Positions 18,338 to 27,224 of a stretch of DNA of 64,000 bases are shown here, piece by piece. The position numbers were made by a program, and so were the translations under genes. The notes under the pieces were generated by a model that saw nothing but the letters and a program-made list of their open reading frames with translations, was not told the origin of the DNA and did not search any database. The stretch lies in the NCBI RefSeq assembly GCF_009765835.1, contig NZ_LMUS01000001.1, positions 124,001 through 188,000 on the forward strand, written 5' to 3'. The DNA is from Granulicella sp. L56. Its GTDB lineage: Bacteria; Acidobacteriota; Terriglobia; Terriglobales; Acidobacteriaceae. Position 1 is the stretch's first letter. Every line of letters begins with the position of its first letter.

Positions 18338-19684
18338 ATGCAGCCAGTGATCATACGTGCCGAACAGGTCGAGAAATACTACCCGCAGCCGAGCGAGAAC
18401 CGCATCCAGGTCATCTCCCCAACTGACCTGTCGATCTCGGCAGGCGAAATTGTAGCGCTCCTCGGCCCCTCCGGCTCAGGAAAATCGACCTTGTTGCGTA
18501 TGTTGACAGGACTGTCAGCTCCCTCCGCAGGCGTCGTTTATTGGCACGAAAAGCCAATTGCCAGCGCTGACGTCAATGTCTCCATCGTCTTTCAAAGCTT
18601 CGCGCTCTTTCCGTGGCTCACTGTCCTTGAAAACGTCGAGGCACCGCTCAAAGCACGCGGCATGGAAGCAGCCGAAAGACGCAGGCGCAGCCTCAAAATT
18701 CTCGACACCGTCGGTCTCGATGGCTTTCAGGCGGCTTACCCGAAAGAGCTTTCCGGAGGAATGCGCCAGCGAGTTGGCTTTGCTCGCGCTCTGGTCGTAG
18801 AGCCGGAGGTCCTTTTCATGGACGAGCCTTTCTCCGCGCTGGACGTCCTGACAGCCGAAAACCTCCGCAGCGAACTGCTGGAGCTTTGGCAGAAGAAAAC
18901 GATCCCCACCAAGGCCATCTTTCTCGTCACCCATAACATCGAAGAAGCGGTCCTGCTGGCTGATCGCATCATCGTTCTGGGCCGCAATCCGGGCCACGTA
19001 CGCACCGACTTCAAGGTCTCGCTCTCTCACCCCCGCGACCGCAAGACAGCGGCCTTCACGCAGTTGGTCGACTACATCTACAAAGTCCTCACCCAACCCG
19101 AAACCAAGCCGCCTGCATTGCCGCGCCTCGGCGAAAAGCCAGGCCGTAACCAGCGCCAGATGCACTACCAGATGCTGCCTCACGCCCGTCCCGGAGGCAT
19201 CGCCGGCCTGCTAGAACTTGTGCTGGACCACGAAGGCAAAGACGACATCTATCGCCTGGCCGACGATCTGGCCTTCGAGATCGACGACCTGCTACCCATC
19301 GTCGATGCCGCACAGCTACTGGGCTTTCTCACCGTGACCGAAGGCGACGCAGCCATAACACCTACTGGTGCCGAGTACGCCAACTCCGAAATCCTTCGCC
19401 AGAAAGAGCTCTTCCGCACTGCGGCATTAGAGAACGTGCTTCTTCTCCGCCAGATTGTGCGCGCACTCGAAGCCAAGAGCGATCGTTCTGTTCCCGAAGA
19501 GTTCTTTCACGACATGCTCGACGAGCAGTTCAGCGAGGACGAGACCATCCTGCAACTCGAGACCGCCATCAACTGGGGCCGTTATGCAGAACTCTTCGAC
19601 TTCGACGTATCCCGTAGAAGATTCATCCTCCCCGAGAAGCTCAATGAGACAGAGCACGAGAGTTCCGCGGAGATCGATGCATGA
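18338..19684 (+). CDS. ABC transporter ATP-binding protein, nitrate/sulfonate type with C-terminal extension
   Basis: The 448-residue protein has an ATPase domain in residues 1-250: Walker A GPSGSGKST near 47, Q-loop VFQSFALFPW, signature LSGGMRQRV near 140, Walker B VLFMDEPFSALD near 160 and switch His in LVTHNIEEA. The pattern is that of NitT/TauT importers. Residues about 275-435 form a second domain (PGGIAGLLELVLDHEGKDD) resembling the AAA-associated C-terminal domain of some nitrate/sulfonate ATPases, perhaps a regulatory module. It overlaps the permease gene by four bases. No Shine-Dalgarno is evident before the ATG, only an A-rich stretch. Confidence 0.88.
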   Translation: MQPVIIRAEQVEKYYPQPSENRIQVISPTDLSISAGEIVALLGPSGSGKSTLLRMLTGLSAPSAGVVYWHEKPIASADVNVSIVFQSFALFPWLTVLENVEAPLKARGMEAAERRRRSLKILDTVGLDGFQAAYPKELSGGMRQRVGFARALVVEPEVLFMDEPFSALDVLTAENLRSELLELWQKKTIPTKAIFLVTHNIEEAVLLADRIIVLGRNPGHVRTDFKVSLSHPRDRKTAAFTQLVDYIYKVLTQPETKPPALPRLGEKPGRNQRQMHYQMLPHARPGGIAGLLELVLDHEGKDDIYRLADDLAFEIDDLLPIVDAAQLLGFLTVTEGDAAITPTGAEYANSEILRQKELFRTAALENVLLLRQIVRALEAKSDRSVPEEFFHDMLDEQFSEDETILQLETAINWGRYAELFDFDVSRRRFILPEKLNETEHESSAEIDA

Positions 19685-21474
19685 TCAACCTGCCGGACAG
19701 CTTCAGCAATAACCGCGGCAGCCGCGAAATCTTCGCGCGCTCGCAGGTGCTCAAACGCAGTTGGCCCTTCGTGCTCGACCTGGGCGTCGCAGGCCTCGGC
19801 CTCGCCTGCTTCTACGGCGTCATGCAGATTGCGAAGTACTGGTTCGGTCATCCCGAGCCGCAGATCATTATTTCGTTGAGCCCTCGCGCCCTGCCTCAGT
19901 ACGCTTTTTATTCTGTCGTTCGCATCGGCCTTGCCTACCTGCTCAGCCTCGTCTTCGCAGTCGGCTACGGCTACGTCGCCGCCTACAGCAAGCGCCTGGA
20001 AGCCTTCATGATCGCCGGCCTCGATATCCTGCAATCAATTCCGGTGCTCAGTTTTCTTCCCGGCGTCATGCTCGCCATGGTCGCACTTTTTCCTACGCGC
20101 CAGATCGGCCTCGAGATGGGTGCAATCGTGCTCATCTTTACCGGCCAGGTATGGAACATGGCCTTCAGCTTCTATTCCTCCATCAAGAGCATTCCCCGCG
20201 AGCTCAGCGAGGCTTCGAAGATTTACAAATTCTCCCGCTGGCAGCGCTTCATCCAGCTTGAGCTTCCCTACTCCGCCATCGGTCTGGTGTGGAACTCGAT
20301 GGTCTCCGTAGCCGGCGGATGGTTCTTCCTCATGGCCTGCGAGATGTTTGTACTGGGTAAGCACGACTTCCGCCTCCCCGGTCTCGGCTCTTACCTCCAA
20401 ACGGCGGCAGGCGCTGGAAATTACAGGGCCATCGCCTGGGGCCTGCTCACGATGATCGCGATCATCGTGGCCACCGATCAACTGATCTGGCGACCGGTCA
20501 TCGCATGGAGCAACAAGTTCAAGTTCGAGCAGGTCGAGACGACGGCGCGTGTCAGTTCTCCGCTGCTGCACCTGTTCCAGCACTCCCGCGCACTTCGCAA
20601 TCTGAAGAGGCACACCGTCGTTCCGTTGTCGGAAGGGGTCTACCGCCATCTGGCGAATGCTCGGAAGGAGCGCCTGGCCCGCCAGGTTGCCAGCGATTCC
20701 TCTGAAACCTCCCCGCGAGGCAAGCTCGCATCATGGCTGCGTGTCTTGCTCGTAGCTCTCGCAGCGGCTGCGGTGTTTTATGCAGCGTGGCAAGCGGTCG
20801 GTCTCTTGCGGCAAGTGCATCAGGGCCAGTTCGGCGAAATCCTGAAAGGTGCGATGGCAACCTTCCTCCGGGTCAACATTTCCCTTGTACTTGCCGCTGC
20901 ATGGACGATCCCCGCGGGAGTCGCCATCGGCTTCAATCCCAAACTCGCACGCATCGCGCAGCCCTTCGTCCAGGTGGTAGCCTCCATCCCTGCGCCTGCG
21001 CTCTTTCCGGTAATTCTGCTTGCGCTCATCAAAATCGGCGGCGGCCTCGGAATTGGTTCCGTCCTATTGATGATGCTTGGAACCCAGTGGTATGTGCTGT
21101 TCAACGTGATCGCAGGGGCGATGGCCATTCCCTCCGACCTGCGCGAAGTCTCGACCCTTTTCCGTTTCACCACCGTGCAGCGCTGGCGCACCGTCATCCT
21201 TCCCGGCATCTTTCCTTATCTGATTACCGGCATGGTGACTGCGTCAGGCGGTGCATGGAACGCCAGCATCATCGCGGAGTACTTCAGCCTCAACAACCAC
21301 ACCTATCAGACGGTGGGCCTCGGAGCCGTCATCAGCGCTGCAACCGACAGCGGCCAATTTCATATTCTGCTGCTGGCCACCATCGTCATGGCGCTGATGG
21401 TCGTCACCATCAACCGTCTGGTGTGGCGTCCTCTTTATCGTCTCGCCGAGACTCGCTACAAGCTCGAAGGTTAA
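19681..21474 (+). CDS. ABC transporter permease with two fused permease domains
   Basis: The 597-residue membrane protein contains two copies of the binding-protein-dependent permease domain. The first has an ATPase-contact (EAA-type) loop PRELSEASKIYKFSRWQRF near 175; the second has PSDLREVSTLFRFTTVQRW near 485. Between them is a hydrophilic linker of about 50 residues (near 285-345) followed by a new first membrane helix. One polypeptide thus supplies both halves of the membrane channel. It is translationally coupled to the ATPase gene. No periplasmic binding protein lies nearby, so the substrate (anion such as nitrate, sulfonate or bicarbonate) is unknown. Confidence 0.88.
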   Translation: MINLPDSFSNNRGSREIFARSQVLKRSWPFVLDLGVAGLGLACFYGVMQIAKYWFGHPEPQIIISLSPRALPQYAFYSVVRIGLAYLLSLVFAVGYGYVAAYSKRLEAFMIAGLDILQSIPVLSFLPGVMLAMVALFPTRQIGLEMGAIVLIFTGQVWNMAFSFYSSIKSIPRELSEASKIYKFSRWQRFIQLELPYSAIGLVWNSMVSVAGGWFFLMACEMFVLGKHDFRLPGLGSYLQTAAGAGNYRAIAWGLLTMIAIIVATDQLIWRPVIAWSNKFKFEQVETTARVSSPLLHLFQHSRALRNLKRHTVVPLSEGVYRHLANARKERLARQVASDSSETSPRGKLASWLRVLLVALAAAAVFYAAWQAVGLLRQVHQGQFGEILKGAMATFLRVNISLVLAAAWTIPAGVAIGFNPKLARIAQPFVQVVASIPAPALFPVILLALIKIGGGLGIGSVLLMMLGTQWYVLFNVIAGAMAIPSDLREVSTLFRFTTVQRWRTVILPGIFPYLITGMVTASGGAWNASIIAEYFSLNNHTYQTVGLGAVISAATDSGQFHILLLATIVMALMVVTINRLVWRPLYRLAETRYKLEG

Positions 21475-21477
21475 CCG

Positions 21478-21960
21478 TCAACGACCAGGCACCGCAGGCT
21501 GCTTGCGAAAGGCAAAGACGATTGCCAGCAGCGGCGGCGCCAGCAGCACTCCCCAGAACGGGATGACAATGCCAAGCACAATCGGCCCAAGAAACGCCGC
21601 CCACCACGGGACCTTCGTCGTCCGGTGCAGGATGTAAGGGCCAATCACGAGCCCTTCGAGAATGACGATCACGCCGTAAAGTCCGAGAACTAGTCCTAAT
21701 CGCCACTCGTCATGCCCGCTGAAGGCGACAGCCAGCACCGGCCCAATCAGGGCGATCATTCCGCCGAAGGTAGGAATGATCTGCAGCAGGCCGCCCAGGA
21801 CCGCCCACAGCGGCGCAAAGGGAACATGGATCAACTCCAGCCCAATCAGCCATAGCACGCCGACGATCAGCGCATCGAGCGTGGCCGCTCGCCACCAGTT
21901 CACCAGCGCGCCGCCAGCCGTCTTCAAGTGAGTGCCCAGATTGCCGTTCCCTTGCTCCAT
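21478..21960 (-). CDS. Short AI-2E-family transporter-like membrane protein (C-terminal half only)
   Basis: The 160-residue protein corresponds to the C-terminal membrane half of AI-2E/PerM-family proteins, which normally have about 350 residues. Recognisable are the FAPLWAVLGGLLQIIPTFGG segment, near the family pattern of a wide hydrophobic stretch with IPxxG, and a later LVIGPYILHRTTKVPWW segment similar to the family C-terminus. The usual N-terminal helices and soluble domain are missing and no remnant is visible upstream. It may be a truncated gene or a genuinely short family member. Its stop lies only three bases from the stop of the converging permease gene. Confidence 0.6.
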   Translation of the reverse strand: MEQGNGNLGTHLKTAGGALVNWWRAATLDALIVGVLWLIGLELIHVPFAPLWAVLGGLLQIIPTFGGMIALIGPVLAVAFSGHDEWRLGLVLGLYGVIVILEGLVIGPYILHRTTKVPWWAAFLGPIVLGIVIPFWGVLLAPPLLAIVFAFRKQPAVPGR

Positions 21961-22086
21961 TCCAACCTCGCCCTCGTAGGATGCATCTGACCTGTTGAGA
22001 CAGAACTATAGCGCAGACGCACTGGACAAGAACGCAGCGTCCTCTGTTGCGGCTTCCCTTTTCGACAAATTTGAAGGAGTAACACC

Positions 22087-23427
22087 ATGGCCGTAATGAT
22101 GCAGGCTTTCTATTGGGATGCCCCGAAACAAGAGAAGAAAGAAGGCGAGTGGTGGAACTTTGTCGCCGAAAAAGTTGAAGATTTAGGCAAAGCTGGCATC
22201 AACGCTTTATGGCTGCCGCCCGTCTCCAAAGCCTCCAGCAACCTCTCGATGGGCTACGACCCTTACGACTACTTCGACCTCGGCGACTTCGACCAGAAGG
22301 GCGGCGTCAAAACCCTCTTCGGCAACCGTGCCGAACTTGAAGCTCTGATCGCCAAGGCGCATGAGCATAACATCGGCCTCTATGCCGACATGGTGATCAA
22401 CCATAACTCCGGTGCCGACGAGGAGGAAGTCAATCCGCTCGACGGCCAGAAGCGATGGACGAAGTTCAACCCGAAGAGCGGCCGCTTCCCTCGTGACTGG
22501 AACTGCTTCCATCCCAGTCGTTACGAGCGCGTCATGATGCCGGACGAGGAGAACTACGCCGGCTTCCCTCATCTTTGTCATCGCAATCCCGTTGTCTATA
22601 GCGCAATGTTCGACTATGCGCGCATGCTGATTGAAGAGCTGGGCTTCGACGGCTTCCGCTTCGACTTCGTCAAAGGCTTCGGCGCGTGGATGATCGGAAT
22701 CCTCTCAAAGTATCGCTACACCAAGGACGGCAACGAGTTCATGCCCTATGTCGTCGGTGAGTACTGGTCTGGCGCCGAGGACATCAGTGCGTGGATCGAC
22801 AAGGTCAACGCGCTTACCGACAACCAGATCTCCGCATTCGACTTCGCCCTGCGCTACAAGCTGAAGGACGTCTGCGATACCCCGAATTACGATCTGCGCA
22901 ACCTGACCGATGACGGTGCCGTGGTGATGAAGCGGCCCATGCACGCGGCCACGTTTGTCGACAATCACGATATGGGCGACAACGTCATCGTCAACGACAA
23001 GATGATGGCTTATTCCTTCATCATGGTTCACGAAGGCTATCCCTGCATCTTCTGGTACGACTACTACAACAACGAATTGGCGCGTCCTGGAACGCCCAAT
23101 GGCATCGATGCGTTGATACAGGCGCACCTGAAGTATGCCGGTGGCGACACTCAGATCCTTCACGCCGATCCTGACCTTTACATCATGCAGCGTGTCGGCT
23201 GGAAGGACGACAGCGGTGAGCTGCCGGGCCTGATCTATGTGCTCAACAACCTCGGTAATCAGTGGTCGGGAACGTCGGTGAAGACGCAGTGGAAGAACCA
23301 GAAGTTCGCGCCAATCGCCTGGGATGGACACGATACGGCCCATCCCAACGAGCGCACTACCGATGGCGACGGCAACGCCGAGTTCCCTGCACCGCCGCGG
23401 GGCTTTGCCATCTATGCTCCGGTCTAA
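22087..23427 (+). CDS. Cytoplasmic alpha-amylase, GH13
   Basis: The 446-residue glycoside hydrolase has no signal peptide, so it should act on intracellular alpha-glucans such as glycogen or maltodextrins. The GH13 motifs are in order: DMVINH (101-106), GFRFD with the nucleophile Asp near 193, the acid/base Glu near 225 in VVGEYW, and FVDNHD with Asp near 295. The start MMQAFYWD is characteristic of the cytoplasmic AmyS-like subgroup. A strong GAAGGAG ribosome site lies seven bases before the ATG. It stands alone between the AI-2E-like gene and purQ. Confidence 0.9.
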   Translation: MAVMMQAFYWDAPKQEKKEGEWWNFVAEKVEDLGKAGINALWLPPVSKASSNLSMGYDPYDYFDLGDFDQKGGVKTLFGNRAELEALIAKAHEHNIGLYADMVINHNSGADEEEVNPLDGQKRWTKFNPKSGRFPRDWNCFHPSRYERVMMPDEENYAGFPHLCHRNPVVYSAMFDYARMLIEELGFDGFRFDFVKGFGAWMIGILSKYRYTKDGNEFMPYVVGEYWSGAEDISAWIDKVNALTDNQISAFDFALRYKLKDVCDTPNYDLRNLTDDGAVVMKRPMHAATFVDNHDMGDNVIVNDKMMAYSFIMVHEGYPCIFWYDYYNNELARPGTPNGIDALIQAHLKYAGGDTQILHADPDLYIMQRVGWKDDSGELPGLIYVLNNLGNQWSGTSVKTQWKNQKFAPIAWDGHDTAHPNERTTDGDGNAEFPAPPRGFAIYAPV

Positions 23428-23490
23428 TCTACCAACGACAACAAACGGCGATGCTATCTTTACTGGCAATCAGCCTGCTATCTTTAACAT

Positions 23491-24189
23491 ATGAAGTTCG
23501 GCGTTCTGGTCTTTCCCGGCTCCAACTGCGATCACGACACGCATCATGTGGTCGATGCCATTGCTCAACAACCGGTCACCTATCTCTGGCACGCCTCTGA
23601 AGACCTTCAGGGCTGCGATGCCATTCTTGTTCCCGGCGGTTTTGCCTATGGCGACTATCTGCGAACCGGTGCGATTGCCCGCTTTGCGCCGGTGATGCAG
23701 GCGGTCAGCCGCTTTGCGCGCAACGGAGGGCTGGTGATGGGCATCTGCAACGGCTTCCAGATCCTGTGCGAGGCCGGTCTGCTGCCCGGAGCGCTGATGC
23801 GCAATGCCAGCCAAAACTACATCTGCAAACAGACCTGGCTGCGCACCGAGACCGCAGATTCTCCCTTTACTCATGGACTCTCCAAGGGCCAGGTGCTACA
23901 GATGCCCATCGGCCACATGGAAGGCAACTACTTCTGCGACGCGGAGACGCTGGCGGAGTTGAAGCAGCAGGACCGCATTGCCTTCCGCTATGCCACGGCA
24001 GAAGGTGAGATCACCGCTGCGGCCAATCCTAATGGGTCACTCGAGAACATCGCCGGTGTTCTGAGCGAGGGGCGCAACGTCCTCGGCATGATGCCGCATC
24101 CTGACCGCTCCAGCGAGACGCTGCTGGGATCGGCAGACGGTTTGCTGCTCTTCCAGTCGATGGCTCAGTCGCTGGCCGCAGCACAGTAG
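23491..24189 (+). CDS. purQ: Phosphoribosylformylglycinamidine synthase, glutaminase subunit
   Basis: The 232-residue protein is the class I glutamine amidotransferase subunit of the PurLQS complex, supplying ammonia for the fourth step of purine synthesis. It shows FPGSNCD at 8-14, the oxyanion segment [11 protein letters not shown] and the nucleophile Cys near 86 in GICNGFQ. The triad His lies in MMPHPDRS near the C-terminus. Length matches PurQ. Neither purS nor purL is in the window. The ribosome site is weak. Two near-identical 11-base repeats lie just upstream (23452 and 23476). Confidence 0.93.
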   Translation: MKFGVLVFPGSNCDHDTHHVVDAIAQQPVTYLWHASEDLQGCDAILVPGGFAYGDYLRTGAIARFAPVMQAVSRFARNGGLVMGICNGFQILCEAGLLPGALMRNASQNYICKQTWLRTETADSPFTHGLSKGQVLQMPIGHMEGNYFCDAETLAELKQQDRIAFRYATAEGEITAAANPNGSLENIAGVLSEGRNVLGMMPHPDRSSETLLGSADGLLLFQSMAQSLAAAQ

Positions 24190-24225
24190 TGACCACCAAT
24201 CGGGTACGATGGTAACCTAGCTGCG

Positions 24226-25023
24226 ATGATCGATATTCACCATCACCTTCTGTGGGGCCTTGACGATGGGGCAACTAGCGTCGAAGCTTCGCTGGCCATG
24301 GCCAGGATGGCGACTGCGGACGGCATCACCCACATTGTCTGTTCCCCTCATGCGAATGCGGAATATGACTATGATCCAGAAGGGGTTGCCGCCCAGATCG
24401 CAGAGCTGCAACAACTACTGGACAATGAAAAGATCGCACTGAAGCTGGGACGTGGATGCGACTTCCACCTGTCGTTCGACAATATCGAGCAAGCTCAGGC
24501 TGAACCTGCGCGGTACAGCATCAACGGGCTGGGCTATCTGCTGGTCGAACTTCCCGATTATGGCTTGCCGACCGGGCTGTCCGAGGTCTTCTACCAGATG
24601 CAAATTGCCGGCATGACGCCGATCCTGACGCACCCGGAGCGCAATCGGACGCTGCAGGCGGACCAGTCGCGGCTTTTGGAGTGGCTGCGCGGCGGCCTGC
24701 TGGTTCAGGTGACGGCAGGCTCTGTGGTGGGCCGCATGGGCAAGCGCGCCCAGAAGATGGCTCACGAGCTGCTGGCAAACCATTGGGTCCACTTCCTCGC
24801 CACCGACGCGCACAACACAAGCTCGCGGCCTCCGCTGATGCGCGAGGCATTTGAGGTGGTGGCGAAGAAGTATGGGCCGGATTATGCCCATCTGCTGTGC
24901 AACTCGAACCCCCTGGCTGCGTTTATGGGCAAGTCGATGCCGCCCCAGCTCGAACCGCTCAACCTGTATGCGGAGTTCAAAGATAAGAACTGGTGGCAAC
25001 GGCTGACCGAGCGATTTGGCTGA
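24226..25023 (+). CDS. PHP-domain tyrosine-protein phosphatase (CpsB/YwqE type)
   Basis: The 265-residue protein starts with MIDIHHHLLWGLDDGA, the metal-binding motif of PHP phosphatases that dephosphorylate BY-kinases. Further metal ligands appear in CSPHANAEYDYDP near 45, LTHPERN near 126 and ATDAHNT near 188. It is expected to be manganese-dependent and to reverse phosphorylation of the tyrosine cluster of the Wzc-type kinase encoded at 11295-13556, thereby controlling polysaccharide length and export. It lies 11 kb from that operon, downstream of purQ. Confidence 0.88.
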   Translation: MIDIHHHLLWGLDDGATSVEASLAMARMATADGITHIVCSPHANAEYDYDPEGVAAQIAELQQLLDNEKIALKLGRGCDFHLSFDNIEQAQAEPARYSINGLGYLLVELPDYGLPTGLSEVFYQMQIAGMTPILTHPERNRTLQADQSRLLEWLRGGLLVQVTAGSVVGRMGKRAQKMAHELLANHWVHFLATDAHNTSSRPPLMREAFEVVAKKYGPDYAHLLCNSNPLAAFMGKSMPPQLEPLNLYAEFKDKNWWQRLTERFG

Positions 25024-25600
25024 TAGTCAGTACCCCACCCCCCGGGGTACTTTGCGGATTAATTCTTTTGAATCAAAGGTTTAGGAAGAACAATCTTCGC
25101 AAAATATTCATTTCTGACAGTTTACGGGCAAAATATTGTTTCTAAAGGAGTTAGGATCACTCCTCTGGCTGAGTCTCATCTGTTTTTTCACAGTGTTTTA
25201 AGTTTAGCGAATTGATAGAAACTGTTTTGCAGTTTTGGCAAATTTATTTTTAGCTACGAAGTCGCTTATTTTGTGTAGCTTGAGCCAACTTTCTGGATGG
25301 GGCGGGGCTTGACAGGTCGTTTTGCTGAGTTTTTGGGGATTGGCCGCTTTTGGGTAAATGGCAACTGTTTCCTGCGGGTGTGGCCTGCGAGGACAGAAGA
25401 AACGCAGATTCCCTTCGGGAATGACAACAAAATAATGACAACAAAATAGGGCAAAAAGGATGCGATAAAGAGCTATGCCTATCGGAGAATTGCTATAAAG
25501 CCTGGCTCTACCTAGCTGCAAAGGCAACCGCAAAGGCGGAGATCCTTCGCTTCGCGCCAGATGACAAGCGTAAAACAAGCACCAACTGCGATAGCAATTG
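25024..25600. repeat. Gene-free stretch made of repeat-like elements
   Basis: No convincing coding sequence is seen in these 577 bases. They begin with a C-rich hairpin (25029-25051, arms AGTACCCC and GGGGTACT) that probably ends the phosphatase gene. Two related units with GCAAAATATT at about 25099 and 25138 follow. Near 25408-25446 there is an inverted repeat with TTCCC/GGGAA and a 14-base unit AATGACAACAAAAT twice in tandem. A segment ending near 25566 reads GGAGATCCTTCGCTTCGCGC. Base composition is AT-richer than the neighbours. The mix resembles interspersed intergenic repeats common in acidobacterial genomes (inference). Confidence 0.6.
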
Positions 25601-26350
25601 CTAAAGCCCGAGGCCGCCGTCAACAGCGATGAGTTGGCCGGTGATGAAGTGGGGGGCGGTGGCGAAGAAGCGGGCTGCGGCGGCTACGTCTTCGGCGGTT
25701 CCGTTGCGCTGCATCGGGGTCTTGCGAGCAAAGTGCTCGTAGGCCTCGTCGACTTCGCCCTGAACGATCATGCCGGGGGCGATGCAGTTGACGCTGATCT
25801 CTGGAGCCCATGCCTTGGCCATCGTCTTCGAGAGCATGTGCAGGGCGGCCTTGGAGGTACAGTAGTGGCCGTGGGTGGCCCAGGGGTGCAGACCGCCGAG
25901 CGAGCCAATGTTGATGATGCGACCCCTCGCAGCGCGCAGATGAGGATGGGCGGCTTTGGCCATCAGGAAGGGTGCGCGGGTGTTGGTGGAAAACATCTCG
26001 TCCCACTGCTCGACCGAGATCTTCTCAAGGGCTTCGGATGCGAAGAGGCCGGCGTTGTTGACCAGCACATCGATCTGCCCGAACTCTTCGATGACTGAGA
26101 TCACGGTTTGCTCGATGCTCTGGGGATCGCGTAGATCGCAGCGGACGGCAAAGGCATCCACATCGTGGTCGGCGATCGACTGGACCGTAGCCTCGGCCTC
26201 AAGTTGCGAGCCAAGGTAGGTGATGGCGACATTCGCTCCGCTTTCAGCAAGGGCGAGCGCGATGGCGCGGCCAATGCGCTTGGCGCCCCCGGTGACGAGT
26301 ACCGTCTTGCCGGAGAGAGGCTTGTCCCGATCTGCCAGAGGAGCGGCCAC
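25601..26350 (-). CDS. Short-chain dehydrogenase/reductase
   Basis: The 249-residue protein is a classical SDR with the NAD(P) motif TGGAKRIGRA (residues about 20-29), NNAG near 95, a catalytic Ser in INIGSLGG and the active-site pair in HYCTSKAAL (Tyr-x3-Lys) near 165. The C-terminal TGQLIAVDGGLGL is standard. The TGGAKRIG form is typical of pteridine-reductase-like and FabG-like members; the substrate cannot be assigned. Translation probably begins at a GTG at 26348-26350. It lies three bases after the upstream gene on the same strand, so they form an operon. Confidence 0.85.
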   Translation of the reverse strand: MAAPLADRDKPLSGKTVLVTGGAKRIGRAIALALAESGANVAITYLGSQLEAEATVQSIADHDVDAFAVRCDLRDPQSIEQTVISVIEEFGQIDVLVNNAGLFASEALEKISVEQWDEMFSTNTRAPFLMAKAAHPHLRAARGRIINIGSLGGLHPWATHGHYCTSKAALHMLSKTMAKAWAPEISVNCIAPGMIVQGEVDEAYEHFARKTPMQRNGTAEDVAAAARFFATAPHFITGQLIAVDGGLGL

Positions 26351-26353
26351 GGT

Positions 26354-26878
26354 CTAGAGCTGGGGCACAGGAGCGGTCTGTGCGGGAGCGGCAGGTGGTG
26401 GAGTGGGCTGCGTGGGACGGACCTGCTCCTGAACGCCGGGCTTGCGCTCCGCTGCCTTGCCGGTATTGTCTTGATATGCCGAGACCTGCGCCTGGGGACG
26501 CAGCATGGAGACGGCGATCTCCTTGCTCGGCTGGTCAATGACGAAGTCCTGCCCATAGGTGGCGAAGCCGTCGGCGATGACCTGCACGCGAACGGTACTG
26601 CCGGTAGGAATGACGTCAATGACGGCCTTGCCGTCCGGGTCGGTCTTGACCTCAAGACTTCCCAGATCCTTGCCGTCTTTCGAGGGGTTAAAAACCACGC
26701 CCGCGTTGGGGATAGGCTTGCCGTTATATTCCTTGGTCACCTGGACCTCGATGTGCGAGGTCGGTGGTGGCGCCTTGTATTTGCGGCCACGGTACTGGCC
26801 GAAGCCCTGAGTGGAGGCGAGGAGCGCAATGCATGCGACAAGAACGAAGAAAGACCAGACCGTGCGACGTGACGACAT
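26354..26878 (-). CDS. Secreted protein with a carboxypeptidase-regulatory-like domain
   Basis: The 174-residue product has a signal peptide (WSFFVLVACIALLASTQGFG) followed by a beta-rich domain. Segments IEVQVTKEYNGKPIPNAGVV and TDPDGKAVIDVIPTG match the pattern of a carboxypeptidase-regulatory-like or transthyretin-like fold, common as a small extracellular module. The C-terminal 40 residues are rich in Pro, Ala and Gln. No enzyme motif is present. It lies directly upstream of the SDR gene (three-base gap), but the two need not act together. Confidence 0.7.
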   Translation of the reverse strand: MSSRRTVWSFFVLVACIALLASTQGFGQYRGRKYKAPPPTSHIEVQVTKEYNGKPIPNAGVVFNPSKDGKDLGSLEVKTDPDGKAVIDVIPTGSTVRVQVIADGFATYGQDFVIDQPSKEIAVSMLRPQAQVSAYQDNTGKAAERKPGVQEQVRPTQPTPPPAAPAQTAPVPQL

Positions 26879-26993
26879 GGCGTTATTCTACGACGTTGAG
26901 GGCTGAACCGTGAATCCCATGTGAATCCCCGAGGCGGGGAAAGAGGTTGCCGCAATGCTTGCGTGACTTTCACTCACATTTCATCGAAGCAGG

Positions 26994-27023
26994 TTGACAA
27001 CCGGCGGGCGGCTGGCCTATCGT
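26994..27023 (+). promoter_or_regulatory. groES vegetative-type promoter
   Basis: TTGACA at 26994-26999 is followed, after about 18 bases, by a weak minus-10 (TATCGT, 27018-27023). It directly abuts the CIRCE element, the usual arrangement by which HrcA blocks transcription. Confidence 0.6.
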
Positions 27024-27049
27024 TAGCAATCGGAAGGCTTGAGTGCTAA
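27023..27049 (+). promoter_or_regulatory. CIRCE operator (HrcA binding site)
   Basis: TTAGCAATC, nine bases, then GAGTGCTAA. The consensus is TTAGCACTC-N9-GAGTGCTAA, so only one base of the left arm differs. HrcA is expected to repress groESL here except on heat or unfolded-protein load. Confidence 0.92.
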
Positions 27050-27224
27050 CGAGCGTTTTGCTCCTCTTTGCGACGGCCGATTCCAACTAATTTTCGTGAA
27101 GTTCGCTGGGGAAGATACCAGCAGGCTCATGCGATAGCACTGCGGACGGTGAACTCCGTCTGCGAAATCACAACCGGCTCGCAATAACGTTCGCAACCAA
27201 TTTCGTAACAAGGAGATGTAAGCA

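Larger units (their letters stand above)
26879..27224. other. Divergent regulatory region and groES leader
   Basis: This 346-base stretch holds the groES promoter and CIRCE operator (annotated separately) and then a leader of about 175 bases. The leader contains an 8-pair hairpin at 27142-27163 (one G-T pair) and the groES ribosome site AAGGAG near 27210. No coding sequence is seen in it. Confidence 0.6.

Noticed and set aside
25024-25600. CRISPR array or RNA gene in the repeat-rich gap
   Set aside because: The repeats are not regularly spaced and no cas genes or conserved RNA fold is visible.
25204-25623. 139-codon frame on the minus strand in the gap before the SDR gene
   Set aside because: It runs through several repeat elements and has no domain or ribosome site.
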